A DNA stretch of 64,000 nt from an uncultured Clostridia bacterium. Its GTDB lineage: Bacteria > Bacillota > Clostridia > UBA1381. The position numbers and the translations under genes were made by a program. The stretch is from contig CAKSNH010000001.1 of assembly GCA_934476075.1 (NCBI GenBank), positions 186,001 through 250,000 of the forward strand. The letters are read 5' to 3'. Of the stretch, positions 1 to 8,326 are shown in pieces (position 1 is the first letter of the stretch; the number at the start of each line of letters is the position of its first letter). Below the pieces are notes generated by a model that saw nothing but the letters and a program-made list of their open reading frames with translations, did no database searches and was not told the origin of the DNA.

Positions 1-1976
1 CCGTCTTTCCCAAGAGGAGTAGTGGTAGCATCAATAAATATCATATTGTAGGAGCCATCTTGCAATGCATCTCTTATTTTTTTACCAATAACCACACTTT
101 CACTATCGTCTTTTGCAAAGCATACAACTGCTACTATTTTATTAGTAAAATTACTTTCCTGATTTCGCAACAACTTAATAGTCGAATCAAAATCAGATGA
201 AGACACATACCTCATTTCATAGCGAAGTTTTAATGCACCGCCAAGACTTACAGCCTCAGACAGCTGTCCTTCATTAATAAGAGAAGATGTTGTTTTTCTC
301 TTTACTTCTTCTTTGAACTTATCAATGGCAGCCATATCACCCACATTAATTAATGCAGAATATTGAAACATACCACCACCAAGCGGTTTTTTGTAAAGAA
401 CTTCATCTCTAACAAGTTTTTCCGTACAACGTCCGGCGGCTCCGCCATCCATATCAGAACCTTCAAAGGCGTTGTTAATATTCTTTTCATTAGGAATAAA
501 AAGTTCAACAGAATCGCCAACCTTTTGAGAGATAGCCTGTAATAAAAGGACAGTCTTTAATACACGCTCTTCATTCCTATCTAACTGTTTTGTTGACGCA
601 CGAGAATAACAATCCAAAATAGAACGAATATCTTGTGAAAGATATTCCTTGCCTTTGTCATAGAAAAATTCCCATAACATATCTATTGTCAACAACGGAT
701 TATCATCATCCGGCCCATAGTTATTAATAAACCATTGAAAGCCTTTGATTTCATCACCTCTGTCATTTTTTATGAAATCAAACATACTTCTTTGATTTGA
801 ATCAAAAGCAGAGGATATATGTTTTAGCAGCAATGCAGTATAAGGATGAATGGGCAATATGTTTTTTAATTCGGTATCCGAAATGTTTGCACTGCTCTTA
901 ACAATTTTTCTGGAATCATGTGTTCTGTCATAAAGATCATCAACAGTCATTTCCCAATCTTCAAGAACCGCCTCATCGCTATTCTTTTCCATAGCAGCAC
1001 CCATAAGCTGAAACGCCATATTTTCAGGAAGTTCAATGATACAGGTAGGCTTAATAAAGCGGTCTAAAATTTTTGACTTGTCCTTATCTGCATCATCAAA
1101 TAAACCGGCACTCTTATGAGTAACGATTATCATATAAAATGGATCTGTTTCACTTATCTCGGCAATTTCTTGAAATCCGGTAAGACTTCTTGCATTATTG
1201 TTAAAAAACTCTGTAAATTCATCCCAAATAAATACGATAGCTTTAAGGTTGTTTACTTTGATAATTTCCTTAATCCAATCAGCAAGACCTGTTGTATCCA
1301 AAGAAAGAACTTTAATTTGCCTTTCGTCTGCAACCTTAAAAATCTTATCCACCAAAGCAATCAGTGCGTCTCCTGAAAAAGTGTTGAGCTTTTCTACAAC
1401 ATCCTCAACATTATCTCCACCGAACAAAGTTGCATATTCTCCGGTAATAAGAGAGTTAAAATAATTCTTATTGGCAGAGTCAGAAAGCCATTTGGAAATA
1501 GCACCCTTAAGAGCACTGTTCCCCTTATTTTCAATACCCTTCTCTTTTAATGCTTTTTCAATACTTTCCTGTATAGCGAATACAAGGTTATGGTCACCAC
1601 GAATTGAAGACGAACCATAGCGATGTACAGTTAATATCTGTCCACTATTTTTTGTTCCTTGCAACTTATTAAAAAGATCATTATCCATTTGAAACTTCTG
1701 GAAATAATCTCTTGTTTCATCTTCATTAGCATCAAGTAGTTTTTTCAAAGTTAAAACTGCATGTGATTTACCTGTGCCATATGCACCTTCTACCCAAATT
1801 GAACGTTTTTGCTCTCTGCGAAGTACACTCACAGTATCTTTCACGAGCTTTATAAAGGTTACGTGAGGATAATATTTTTTCCACATATCCGGATTATCAT
1901 TTATGACTGCCTCATTAACAGCCGGGAAATAATCAGGATCAATATCAAAATAATGACGATAAATATCGAGTGACAT
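1..1976 (-). CDS. BrxC/PglY-like P-loop ATPase of a BREX-type defence system (C-terminus cut off)
   Basis: Translated directly from the minus strand: 658 codons are visible and the frame is still open at the left edge. A Walker A motif, GAYGTGKS, lies at residues 64-71, and a Walker B, IVFIWDEF, has its acidic pair near residues 252-253. A segment at about residue 377 (IHPYTALLLKHIS, followed by NQRSMFDFI) resembles the HP...NxRxxFxFl signature of BrxC/PglY-type ATPases, which are about 1,200 residues long. The start is well supported by an AAGGAGG site 7 bases before the ATG, 12 bases after the stop of the PAPS-reductase gene. BREX ATPases are thought to power recognition or modification of DNA. 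The family call rests on motifs, not a search; another large defence ATPase family is possible. Confidence 0.6.
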   Translation of the reverse strand, partial: MSLDIYRHYFDIDPDYFPAVNEAVINDNPDMWKKYYPHVTFIKLVKDTVSVLRREQKRSIWVEGAYGTGKSHAVLTLKKLLDANEDETRDYFQKFQMDNDLFNKLQGTKNSGQILTVHRYGSSSIRGDHNLVFAIQESIEKALKEKGIENKGNSALKGAISKWLSDSANKNYFNSLITGEYATLFGGDNVEDVVEKLNTFSGDALIALVDKIFKVADERQIKVLSLDTTGLADWIKEIIKVNNLKAIVFIWDEFTEFFNNNARSLTGFQEIAEISETDPFYMIIVTHKSAGLFDDADKDKSKILDRFIKPTCIIELPENMAFQLMGAAMEKNSDEAVLEDWEMTVDDLYDRTHDSRKIVKSSANISDTELKNILPIHPYTALLLKHISSAFDSNQRSMFDFIKNDRGDEIKGFQWFINNYGPDDDNPLLTIDMLWEFFYDKGKEYLSQDIRSILDCYSRASTKQLDRNEERVLKTVLLLQAISQKVGDSVELFIPNEKNINNAFEGSDMDGGAAGRCTEKLVRDEVLYKKPLGGGMFQYSALINVGDMAAIDKFKEEVKRKTTSSLINEGQLSEAVSLGGALKLRYEMRYVSSSDFDSTIKLLRNQESNFTNKIVAVVCFAKDDSESVVIGKKIRDALQDGSYNMIFIDATTTPLGKD

Positions 1977-1988
1977 ATCAGTTCCTCC

Positions 1989-4313
1989 TTAGAATAATTC
2001 AAGAACATCTTTTGATGTCTTATCGTTCCGTAAAGTAATATTATCAAGATCCAACGTAAATGAAGCCGTGATAAAATCCGGATAATTCACAGAAAGACCA
2101 TTCAAAATTTTTTCCATCTGTTCACGGTCAAGTCCAAAGATTTCCGTAGGACTTACACCATCACTGTCAATCTCATGATTCAACAACCGAGAAAGCGTAA
2201 ACTGATAATAATCTCCACAGTTCTCTGCGAACTTATAAAGGCTGTATAGTATTACCTTAGGGTCAGGATTTTGCCATGGAGAACGGGTAATAGATACTAA
2301 TTTATTTTTCTCTTTTATTCCAAATCCAAAACCGACCTGATTAAACGGTAGTTCAACTAATCTTGCGAAAGAACTCCAAATATCCTTAACCCAACTTTCC
2401 TTTGCACCATCTGAAACCAATAAGGATATAGTATAATCTTTTCCATAGGTTTCATTCATATTCAGTCTCTTAATCAGCCAATTAATTTGCGGCGTGTAAG
2501 CAAGATTAGACAACATAACCGCCCATGCCGAATCTGAATCAAGACCTATTGTTTCATCAATAACCCTCGCCGTCTTACTAAATCCAGTTTCGTCTAAAAG
2601 CTCTGCATCTCTTAAAAACCTTTTGAAGAAACTATACATTTGCGAACCGAGAGAGTGTCTTTCGTCAAATTCATTCTTATAATTAAAATATTGTGCGAAC
2701 CACTCCATTTTCGGAGCGTGATGTGAATAACAATTTAAACTCTTTGTTGCAGACATTTTAAGTCCCCCTTTTGGCATTTCTAACGATTTATATACTAAAC
2801 ATCCTTTATCTACTTTATGGCATTGTGAACAATGAACACAACTATCACTTATTTTAAATATACCATCTTTCATTGTAATGCAGCCATTGTGACAATCCGC
2901 TTCACATTCTTTACATTGAACGCAACACGCTGTTTTTCTAAAAACATTCTTCAGAAGTTTTATAAAGAACGGATTTTGTTTCGATAGCGAAGATGCATAT
3001 TGTACTTCTATGTTTCCATTATCTTCAACCACATTAAATTCGTACTGTTCATTCTTGAACAGAATCTTATATGGTGAAGTATCATTAAGCAAAATGCCTA
3101 TGGTTTTTATCCATTCTTTCCAATTTGTCTTTGCTTTTGTGACTTTGATTAAATGATAATCTCCTTGACTCAATTCGGCATAATTCATTTGCACATCAAT
3201 ATCTCTACCATTTTTTCGAGCTTTCCATCCGCCATTTGCAATGAATTCATTCAGTTGTTCCTCGGAAGCAAAACTTTTTTTATACATACATTTAATAGAG
3301 TCTATTAATGCATCAAATTCTTTCATATACCAAACTCTTGCCATATAATCATTTCTCTCGGCAGCTCTCGGGCATACAAGGCAACCAGCTCTACGATTTC
3401 CTTTTTTATACGCTTCATTCAATATAATATTTTCTGCAAAAATATATAAATATAGTTCCGCAGAGTTCCATTCTAATATCGGATTGCAACTGTACTGCCC
3501 TTTGTGCTTTTCTCCTAAACTAACATAATCATATTCACTGCGAGACAAACTTTCACTTGCTCTGACCCCAATAAATGCCATGCCGGTAAAATTGACCTTT
3601 CCGGTTAATTCTCGAAGCGAAAGAACCTGTGGTGCTGTCTTGTGTACGCTGCAACACCATCTTGTTACTGTTGCGGGTGGACCAAATTTTTTCCACGATT
3701 CATCTGGAGAAAAGTGAGATTTTGATCTAATAAATTCAATATTTTCATTGAGGCATTCTTTCTCAATTGCATCAACAGTTCGGTATGTATCGGGAAATTC
3801 CATTCCTGTATCACCAAACAACACCTTAAATTTATTATGTGGCAAGGCTCTTTTAACAACATCAAGCGTCACAACACTATCTTTCCCTCCGCTGAACGCT
3901 ACATAAAAAACATCCACCTTATCTTTGTACTCCACATATGTATTAAACACCTTCTTTATTGTTTCTTGCGTGAGCTTTTCTAATAAATCTTTGTTTTTGC
4001 CCACCATACCCGGAACATCAACAAATCTTAATGGTTCATTGTTCGGTTCCGGTTCGTCAACGATTATTAATTCAGGTGCTGAATACAGTGAACCACCTTT
4101 GGTTTTTGCAACAAGTCTGCCTCTATACCAATAATTGTTCGCCTCTGCCCACATATATGGATAAGTATCGTTTTTTTCATAGTTCCAATACTTATCGAAT
4201 CCCAAAATATCTAATTCTCTGTAGTAAACCGGCCTTGGTTCTTTACTAAAAGACAATGGTGAACTATTTAGCAATAGTCCTCCGGTTTCCACATCCCATT
4301 CATATGAATACAT
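1989..4313 (-). CDS. PAPS reductase/ATP pyrophosphatase-domain protein with ferredoxin clusters (BrxP-like)
   Basis: 774 residues. After an N-terminal region of about 135 residues, the motif AFSGGKDSVVTLD (about 139-151) is the PP-loop of the PAPS reductase/N-type ATP pyrophosphatase family, the fold used by DndC in DNA phosphorothioation. A GCLVCP pair follows near residue 315. Around residues 460-500 two ferredoxin-like clusters occur (CxxCxxCxxxC, then CxxCxxCx6C), implying two 4Fe-4S centres. The last 250 residues are an unrecognised domain, possibly related to DUF4007, which is often encoded beside PAPS reductases. A PAPS-reductase gene (brxP) marks type 4 BREX, and the adjacent BrxC/PglY-like ATPase fits that. 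An AAGGGA site precedes the ATG. Sulfur modification of DNA is an inference from the fold. Confidence 0.75.
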   Translation of the reverse strand: MYSYEWDVETGGLLLNSSPLSFSKEPRPVYYRELDILGFDKYWNYEKNDTYPYMWAEANNYWYRGRLVAKTKGGSLYSAPELIIVDEPEPNNEPLRFVDVPGMVGKNKDLLEKLTQETIKKVFNTYVEYKDKVDVFYVAFSGGKDSVVTLDVVKRALPHNKFKVLFGDTGMEFPDTYRTVDAIEKECLNENIEFIRSKSHFSPDESWKKFGPPATVTRWCCSVHKTAPQVLSLRELTGKVNFTGMAFIGVRASESLSRSEYDYVSLGEKHKGQYSCNPILEWNSAELYLYIFAENIILNEAYKKGNRRAGCLVCPRAAERNDYMARVWYMKEFDALIDSIKCMYKKSFASEEQLNEFIANGGWKARKNGRDIDVQMNYAELSQGDYHLIKVTKAKTNWKEWIKTIGILLNDTSPYKILFKNEQYEFNVVEDNGNIEVQYASSLSKQNPFFIKLLKNVFRKTACCVQCKECEADCHNGCITMKDGIFKISDSCVHCSQCHKVDKGCLVYKSLEMPKGGLKMSATKSLNCYSHHAPKMEWFAQYFNYKNEFDERHSLGSQMYSFFKRFLRDAELLDETGFSKTARVIDETIGLDSDSAWAVMLSNLAYTPQINWLIKRLNMNETYGKDYTISLLVSDGAKESWVKDIWSSFARLVELPFNQVGFGFGIKEKNKLVSITRSPWQNPDPKVILYSLYKFAENCGDYYQFTLSRLLNHEIDSDGVSPTEIFGLDREQMEKILNGLSVNYPDFITASFTLDLDNITLRNDKTSKDVLELF

Positions 4314-4316
4314 ATA

Positions 4317-5984
4317 TTAAAATCCCTTCTGATTTCTTAATTCTTGTGCTTTGATGAGAAGTTGCTCAATGCCCGAATAACTTCTGCGTGCCAAATAGCC
4401 TTCATCACACAAATATTGCAATGCAACATCTTTCTGTAACGGAAGCCCACTTTTTGCAAGTAAATCTACGACTAATTCATCCAATGTATTTATATTGGAA
4501 AGTTTCTTAACAATAGCACCTACGCAAACGCCTTCATTATAATTAGAATGTACTAATTTGTAATTTGGGCTGTACATTGCCACATAATGCTCAAGTAAAT
4601 AACTGTTCCAGCCAAAGCCGGCATCAGGAAACAATCCAAATTGTTGGATTTTTCCAATAGCTATATAATCCCCATCACAAAAACGGTTTATTGCTGCATC
4701 TGTTTCTTCAGGCTTAAAAGCGGCATGAGATTTAGCAACGAATTCGTTTTTGCTTATTCTTAATGAATTTTCATATACTGCATCAAAATAAATAACTGTG
4801 TCTAATTCCTGTTTTAACACCTTTAATTCATCAAGCGTAAAAGAATCATTATGTTTACAAAAATCAGCGAACACTTCCATCATTGATAATGCTTGTCCTT
4901 GCGAACTGATAATATTTCCTTTAAAAGAAAATCTATCCCTAAATTTATATCCAATTGCATCTCTCAAACCTTTATCAGACAATAAAGTGTTTTTCTCTAT
5001 AATATATGGATATTTCTTCTTTATACTGTCAATCAGTTCATTGCCTCCTATAAACCGTTTTTCGTCAATAGAAGACTGGATAATCATTGCAATATCCTCT
5101 AACTCTTCATCGCTAAATGCAGCAATACTTATGTGAAAATACTCATTTCGCCCGTTACTGATAAACTCGTTATACTGTGCCAATATACTTTTTATTTTCT
5201 GTTCCGGTATATGAGAAAGATCAGAAAATATTTCATCATATTCCATAGGAGTTGCCTGTTGAACAAGGCAATTTTTTACTTCATCATATGTGCTAACACT
5301 AATATTTGCTTCTTTGGAAATATAATTTTTGTTAGTGTAGTAACTGCCATTATTCATATAAGTCAAATATCCTTTAAGCATATCTGCATTATACATACAA
5401 TGGTCTAGGAAATCTTCCGAGAACTCTTTGAATAAGGCTTCATAATAGATGATATTTTTTCCTGACCGGAAACTATCATTTATGTACGAAAACAACTTCG
5501 TTTTTATTTCTTCATCAAGCATTTCTTGTGGCATATATAACTTTCCTTCGTGAATAATCCCGCACAGTGTTATATGTTTTGTAATGCTGTCATCAGGCAT
5601 TTCTATTGGATTTCCGTAAAGTTCATCCCAATATCTTTTGAATTTTTTCAGTTCTAAATGAGAACCCACTCTATACCCTTTTGAGAATTTTTCAACCAAA
5701 ATAGCGGAAAATAACTCAAGGTTTACTGAATGCTTATATCCTGAAACAGAATTTTCTTCACCGCCAATATATAATAAAAGTTTATTTACTCCCGCACGAA
5801 ATCGATTATGTTGCCGATCGTTATACTCAACAAAAACTTTATCATCAAACAATTCGTCAACAGTCAATTTAGCCTCTTGATAATTGTTTGTATATAATAT
5901 GCAATTAGCGAAACCATTATCTTTTGCATAGCGTTCTGCTGTATTTACAGCGGAAACATAGCTACGACAAGTTGGCAGAGCCAT
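4317..5984 (-). CDS. Uncharacterised defence-operon protein, 555 aa from its only ATG; true N-terminus lies upstream
   Basis: I do not recognise a named family. From the ATG at 5984 it has 555 residues and stops 3 bases before the PAPS-reductase gene. The frame stays open upstream to a TAG at 6096-6098, and those codons read as protein (ESFYNWLSNEQN just before the ATG). With them, the N-terminus matches residues 120-202 of the preceding 401-aa protein: FYNWLS/YLDWLS at the start, HNRFRAGVNKLLLYI/REINKFSSAMRYYLAYI at the end. There is no ATG, GTG, TTG or CTG in the extension and no ribosome binding site before the ATG, so the protein is probably made by -1 frameshifting from the upstream ORF or from an ATT start. 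The C-terminal half looks like winged-helix or other DNA-binding modules, but this is a guess. Confidence 0.6.
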   Translation of the reverse strand: MALPTCRSYVSAVNTAERYAKDNGFANCILYTNNYQEAKLTVDELFDDKVFVEYNDRQHNRFRAGVNKLLLYIGGEENSVSGYKHSVNLELFSAILVEKFSKGYRVGSHLELKKFKRYWDELYGNPIEMPDDSITKHITLCGIIHEGKLYMPQEMLDEEIKTKLFSYINDSFRSGKNIIYYEALFKEFSEDFLDHCMYNADMLKGYLTYMNNGSYYTNKNYISKEANISVSTYDEVKNCLVQQATPMEYDEIFSDLSHIPEQKIKSILAQYNEFISNGRNEYFHISIAAFSDEELEDIAMIIQSSIDEKRFIGGNELIDSIKKKYPYIIEKNTLLSDKGLRDAIGYKFRDRFSFKGNIISSQGQALSMMEVFADFCKHNDSFTLDELKVLKQELDTVIYFDAVYENSLRISKNEFVAKSHAAFKPEETDAAINRFCDGDYIAIGKIQQFGLFPDAGFGWNSYLLEHYVAMYSPNYKLVHSNYNEGVCVGAIVKKLSNINTLDELVVDLLAKSGLPLQKDVALQYLCDEGYLARRSYSGIEQLLIKAQELRNQKGF

Positions 5985-6025
5985 GTTTTGTTCATTGCTT
6001 AACCAGTTATAGAAAGACTCTGCGT

Positions 6026-7231
6026 TTACACTGCTATTAAAACTTTTTTGTGTTTTAATAGTTTCTGAGGATCGAATACTCCCTTTTTTATATACCTAAT
6101 AATTAAGTTTTCTTCATCAACCAAGCAGATATCAAGCAAACATTTAATTTTGCGTACAATATCCGTAGCACTTAGGTTTGTTTCCAAATATTTGTTAGTC
6201 ACTATTTCTTTCGGAGAAATCATTAAATTATAATATTCGCCTGTACAAAAATCCATTCTCCCTTTGTTGGCATTAAATGATTCGTTTATAGGAATTCTAT
6301 CATCATAGTCTTCATATAATTTTTTGAAAGCATTTACATATAATTGTTTCCAAGATGATACACATTGAATTTCATCACCAAAGTAAGTTGCATATATAGG
6401 TTTTGTATATGACAGATCCGGTATTTCGGAAAATGAAATTACCATCGTCGTATAAGATTTATCATTTGGAACATCCTCGATAAGATTTTGAGTAGCAACT
6501 ATTGCCTCGTCAAATTCTTTCACACCCTCATCTTTTCTATTTTCTGTAATTGATTGTTCTACTTTTTTTGCCACTTGGTTTTCTGTTGGGGTTACATTAT
6601 TAGGTGCAACAACCATATTTTCTCTAATATATGCAAGATAGTAACGCATAGCCGAAGAAAACTTATTAATTTCCCTTTTGTGCCGAAAACGGAAAACCTT
6701 ATTTTGTTCAACTGTTTTTTGTGCCAATTTTACTATGTCAATATCTGTTGTTTCAAGAAGAGAGTTCTTAAGTACTTTTGTATTAATACAAAATTCATTA
6801 ATGGTTTCATAAGACATATACAATTCAGATAATTGAGCCGGAGTTACTTTTCCAGACAACCAATCCAAATAGCGATTGCTAGCGTCTTTTTCGGTTGTAT
6901 CAATCATTTGTTTCGCCTTCCTTAGTAGTTTGTCAAATTGATTTTTATCGTTTTTTAACAGTTTGACAGTTTCATTAAACAGTCTAGATGCCGGTTTTAC
7001 AATTGTATAGCCCTTGTAAGCCGACTCCATGCTGTGCATTTGAAATGTAATTCCGCTTATATTTCTATATACATCATCAATGTTAATATTTCGTGTTTTT
7101 GCCAATTTCCTCAATTGTTCAGACACTATTTGTATAGCTTCTTTTCGTGATAGCCTTCCATTCAAATAATGCAAATAGTAATCAAGAAGTATAGCTGCTT
7201 CATATTTATCCCATTTCTTTTTAATATCCAT
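6026..7231 (-). CDS. Uncharacterised defence-operon protein, 401 aa; possible first half of a frameshifted product
   Basis: The N-terminal 90 residues (KWDKYEAAILLDYYLHY, then SRKEAIQIVSEQLRKLA and IYRN-like VYRNISG) match, from memory, a module common at the front of restriction and defence proteins, probably for nucleic-acid recognition. Residues 120-202 hold the module shared with the next ORF. Residues 240-400 include VSSWKQLYVNAFKKLYEDY, another motif I associate with defence proteins. No Shine-Dalgarno sequence precedes the ATG, which lies 2 bases after the stop of an upstream frameshifted small ORF, so translational coupling is likely. Near its end the codons ATA AAA AAG form an A-AAA-AAG slippery heptamer that would shift ribosomes into the 555-aa frame. 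The function is unknown. Confidence 0.65.
   Translation of the reverse strand: MDIKKKWDKYEAAILLDYYLHYLNGRLSRKEAIQIVSEQLRKLAKTRNINIDDVYRNISGITFQMHSMESAYKGYTIVKPASRLFNETVKLLKNDKNQFDKLLRKAKQMIDTTEKDASNRYLDWLSGKVTPAQLSELYMSYETINEFCINTKVLKNSLLETTDIDIVKLAQKTVEQNKVFRFRHKREINKFSSAMRYYLAYIRENMVVAPNNVTPTENQVAKKVEQSITENRKDEGVKEFDEAIVATQNLIEDVPNDKSYTTMVISFSEIPDLSYTKPIYATYFGDEIQCVSSWKQLYVNAFKKLYEDYDDRIPINESFNANKGRMDFCTGEYYNLMISPKEIVTNKYLETNLSATDIVRKIKCLLDICLVDEENLIIRYIKKGVFDPQKLLKHKKVLIAV
6034..6061 (-). repeat. Perfect 10-bp inverted repeat at the 401/555 ORF junction
   Basis: CTATTAAAAC and GTTTTAATAG pair perfectly around an 8-base A-rich loop, just before the 401-aa stop codon and 21 bases after the slippery heptamer. 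It is AT-rich and not followed by a T tract on the minus strand, so it is not a clear terminator. It may pause ribosomes or shape coupling. Confidence 0.55.
6083..6089 (-). promoter_or_regulatory. Candidate -1 ribosomal frameshift heptamer (A AAA AAG)
   Basis: On the minus strand the 401-aa frame reads TAT ATA AAA AAG GGA, so A AAA AAG is in the exact phase needed for a -1 slip (the same heptamer as E. coli dnaX). After the slip the frame enters the open extension of the 555-aa ORF and continues to its stop. The -1 frame has a stop only 7 bases before the heptamer. A 10-bp hairpin lies downstream, but its 21-base spacer is longer than the usual 5-9. Confidence 0.5.
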
Positions 7232-7233
7232 AG

Positions 7234-7381
7234 TTAAAACAATTCGTCAAAAATATCATTATGTTTAAGCGATTCCTTTTTGAATGGGGCACTTAAACTA
7301 AATTTAATTCCTTTACTCCATTCTTTTTTCTTTTGAGATGCTCATAATGACTTGCTCTATGCTATACGATAACGCTGTCAT
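7234..7381 (-). pseudogene. Small ORF (about 48 aa) interrupted by a one-base frameshift in an A6 tract
   Basis: An ATG at 7381, preceded by AAGGATGG, opens a frame (MTALSYSIEQVIMSISKEKR) that stops at 7313. Removing one A from the GAAAAAAG tract would continue it in the next frame as KEWSKGIKFSLSAPF and on to DIFDELF, with a stop at 7234-7236. That tail lacks its own start and ends 2 bases before the ATG of the 401-aa gene, which itself has no ribosome binding site. The product is unknown. The interruption may be a mutation, a sequencing indel, or a length-variable tract that switches translation of the operon. Confidence 0.5.
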
Positions 7382-7436
7382 AAATACCATCCTTATCAAT
7401 CAAATATTACTACACCTATATAAAACCGTTTCATTT

Positions 7437-7445
7437 ATAATACCA
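7437..7445 (-). promoter_or_regulatory. Extended -10 promoter candidate for the defence operon
   Basis: The minus strand reads TGGTATTAT, an extended -10 (TGnTATTAT), about 55 bases before the small-ORF ATG. No good -35 is visible at 17 bases; TTTTAT at 16 is the nearest. The same TGGTATTAT occurs in the guaA promoter. Confidence 0.35.
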
Positions 7446-7483
7446 TATCATGTGTACAATAAAACTCCCAGTAAAAACCAATA

Positions 7484-8326
7484 CTAGTTATTATTCAACT
7501 TCAACAAATGCTTAATTACGATGCATATAGCTTCAAAGCTAATATCCTTTGCATATGCAAATCGTTTCTGATAATTATCCCACATTTGTTGAAGCTCAAC
7601 GCTATTTTCAATAACAGTCATAGTATCCATATAATCATTTATCTGATCTTTAGTTCCTCTATGCTCAATAGTTTTTTCTAACGCTTCAGCAAACACAGCT
7701 TTATCAAATTTTTGTGTTATAATAAGTATGTACGCATCGTAAAAATCTCTCGGGCGTGTATTAAACACGCTCCTTCTGAGAATTGTTTCAACCTTTTCAG
7801 CTAAAACCGTTTCTATGTTATATGCCCACAGTTCAAATTTAAGTTCATCATCAAAAATTCCCGTGAAGCTAAATTGCACGGCGTTTGGCGTAATAACATC
7901 GCCCGTCGAAACATCTATTGTCATCGGCGTCACGATTGTTTCATAAATCGCATCCAACGCCACTCTATATCCGCCATAAACATCATCTTCACGAATGGGG
8001 GAAATATTTTTCAAGCGAAACTTCACATCATCATTCAGGTCAATTTCAAAAATCTCGTTTAACGCTTTTTCAATAGCTTCCGGTGTAAGCGGCAGATTTT
8101 TGAGTGTAGTATCCAAATCCATAGTTGCACGATTGTCAAGTCCGACCAGTGCCGCAACAAGCATACCGCCCTTTAACACGAATTTTTCTTTATACTCCGA
8201 AACAGACAGCCTATTTAAAAATCTTTCAAACATATAATTCTGCAATATAACCTGTGCGGGAATATTCTTCGATTTTGCTATATTTCGTATTTTCGCTTTC
8301 AGGCTCATTGCCTTTGCGTTGATCAT
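7484..8326 (-). CDS. abiEii: AbiEii/AbiGii-family nucleotidyltransferase toxin (type IV toxin-antitoxin)
   Basis: Motifs LKGGM and RATMDLDTT, spaced as in the AbiEii/AbiGii nucleotidyltransferases (DNA polymerase beta fold), lie in the first 100 residues. The DxD pair binds metal. The family acts as a reversible growth-arresting toxin in phage abortive infection. The start at 8326 (MINAKAMSLKAK, 280 aa) is chosen because a perfect GGAGGT site sits 7 bases before it. An in-frame ATG six codons earlier (8344) lies upstream of that site. The start overlaps the 3' end of the antitoxin gene by 4 bases, so the pair is translationally coupled. Confidence 0.85.
   Translation of the reverse strand: MINAKAMSLKAKIRNIAKSKNIPAQVILQNYMFERFLNRLSVSEYKEKFVLKGGMLVAALVGLDNRATMDLDTTLKNLPLTPEAIEKALNEIFEIDLNDDVKFRLKNISPIREDDVYGGYRVALDAIYETIVTPMTIDVSTGDVITPNAVQFSFTGIFDDELKFELWAYNIETVLAEKVETILRRSVFNTRPRDFYDAYILIITQKFDKAVFAEALEKTIEHRGTKDQINDYMDTMTVIENSVELQQMWDNYQKRFAYAKDISFEAICIVIKHLLKLNNN

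Noticed and set aside
6044..6051. Second A6 tract (CACAAAAAAGTTTT on the minus strand) as a frameshift site
   Set aside because: In the 401-aa phase it reads C AAA AAA G, which does not allow good re-pairing in the -1 frame; the A-AAA-AAG at 6083-6089 is in the right phase.
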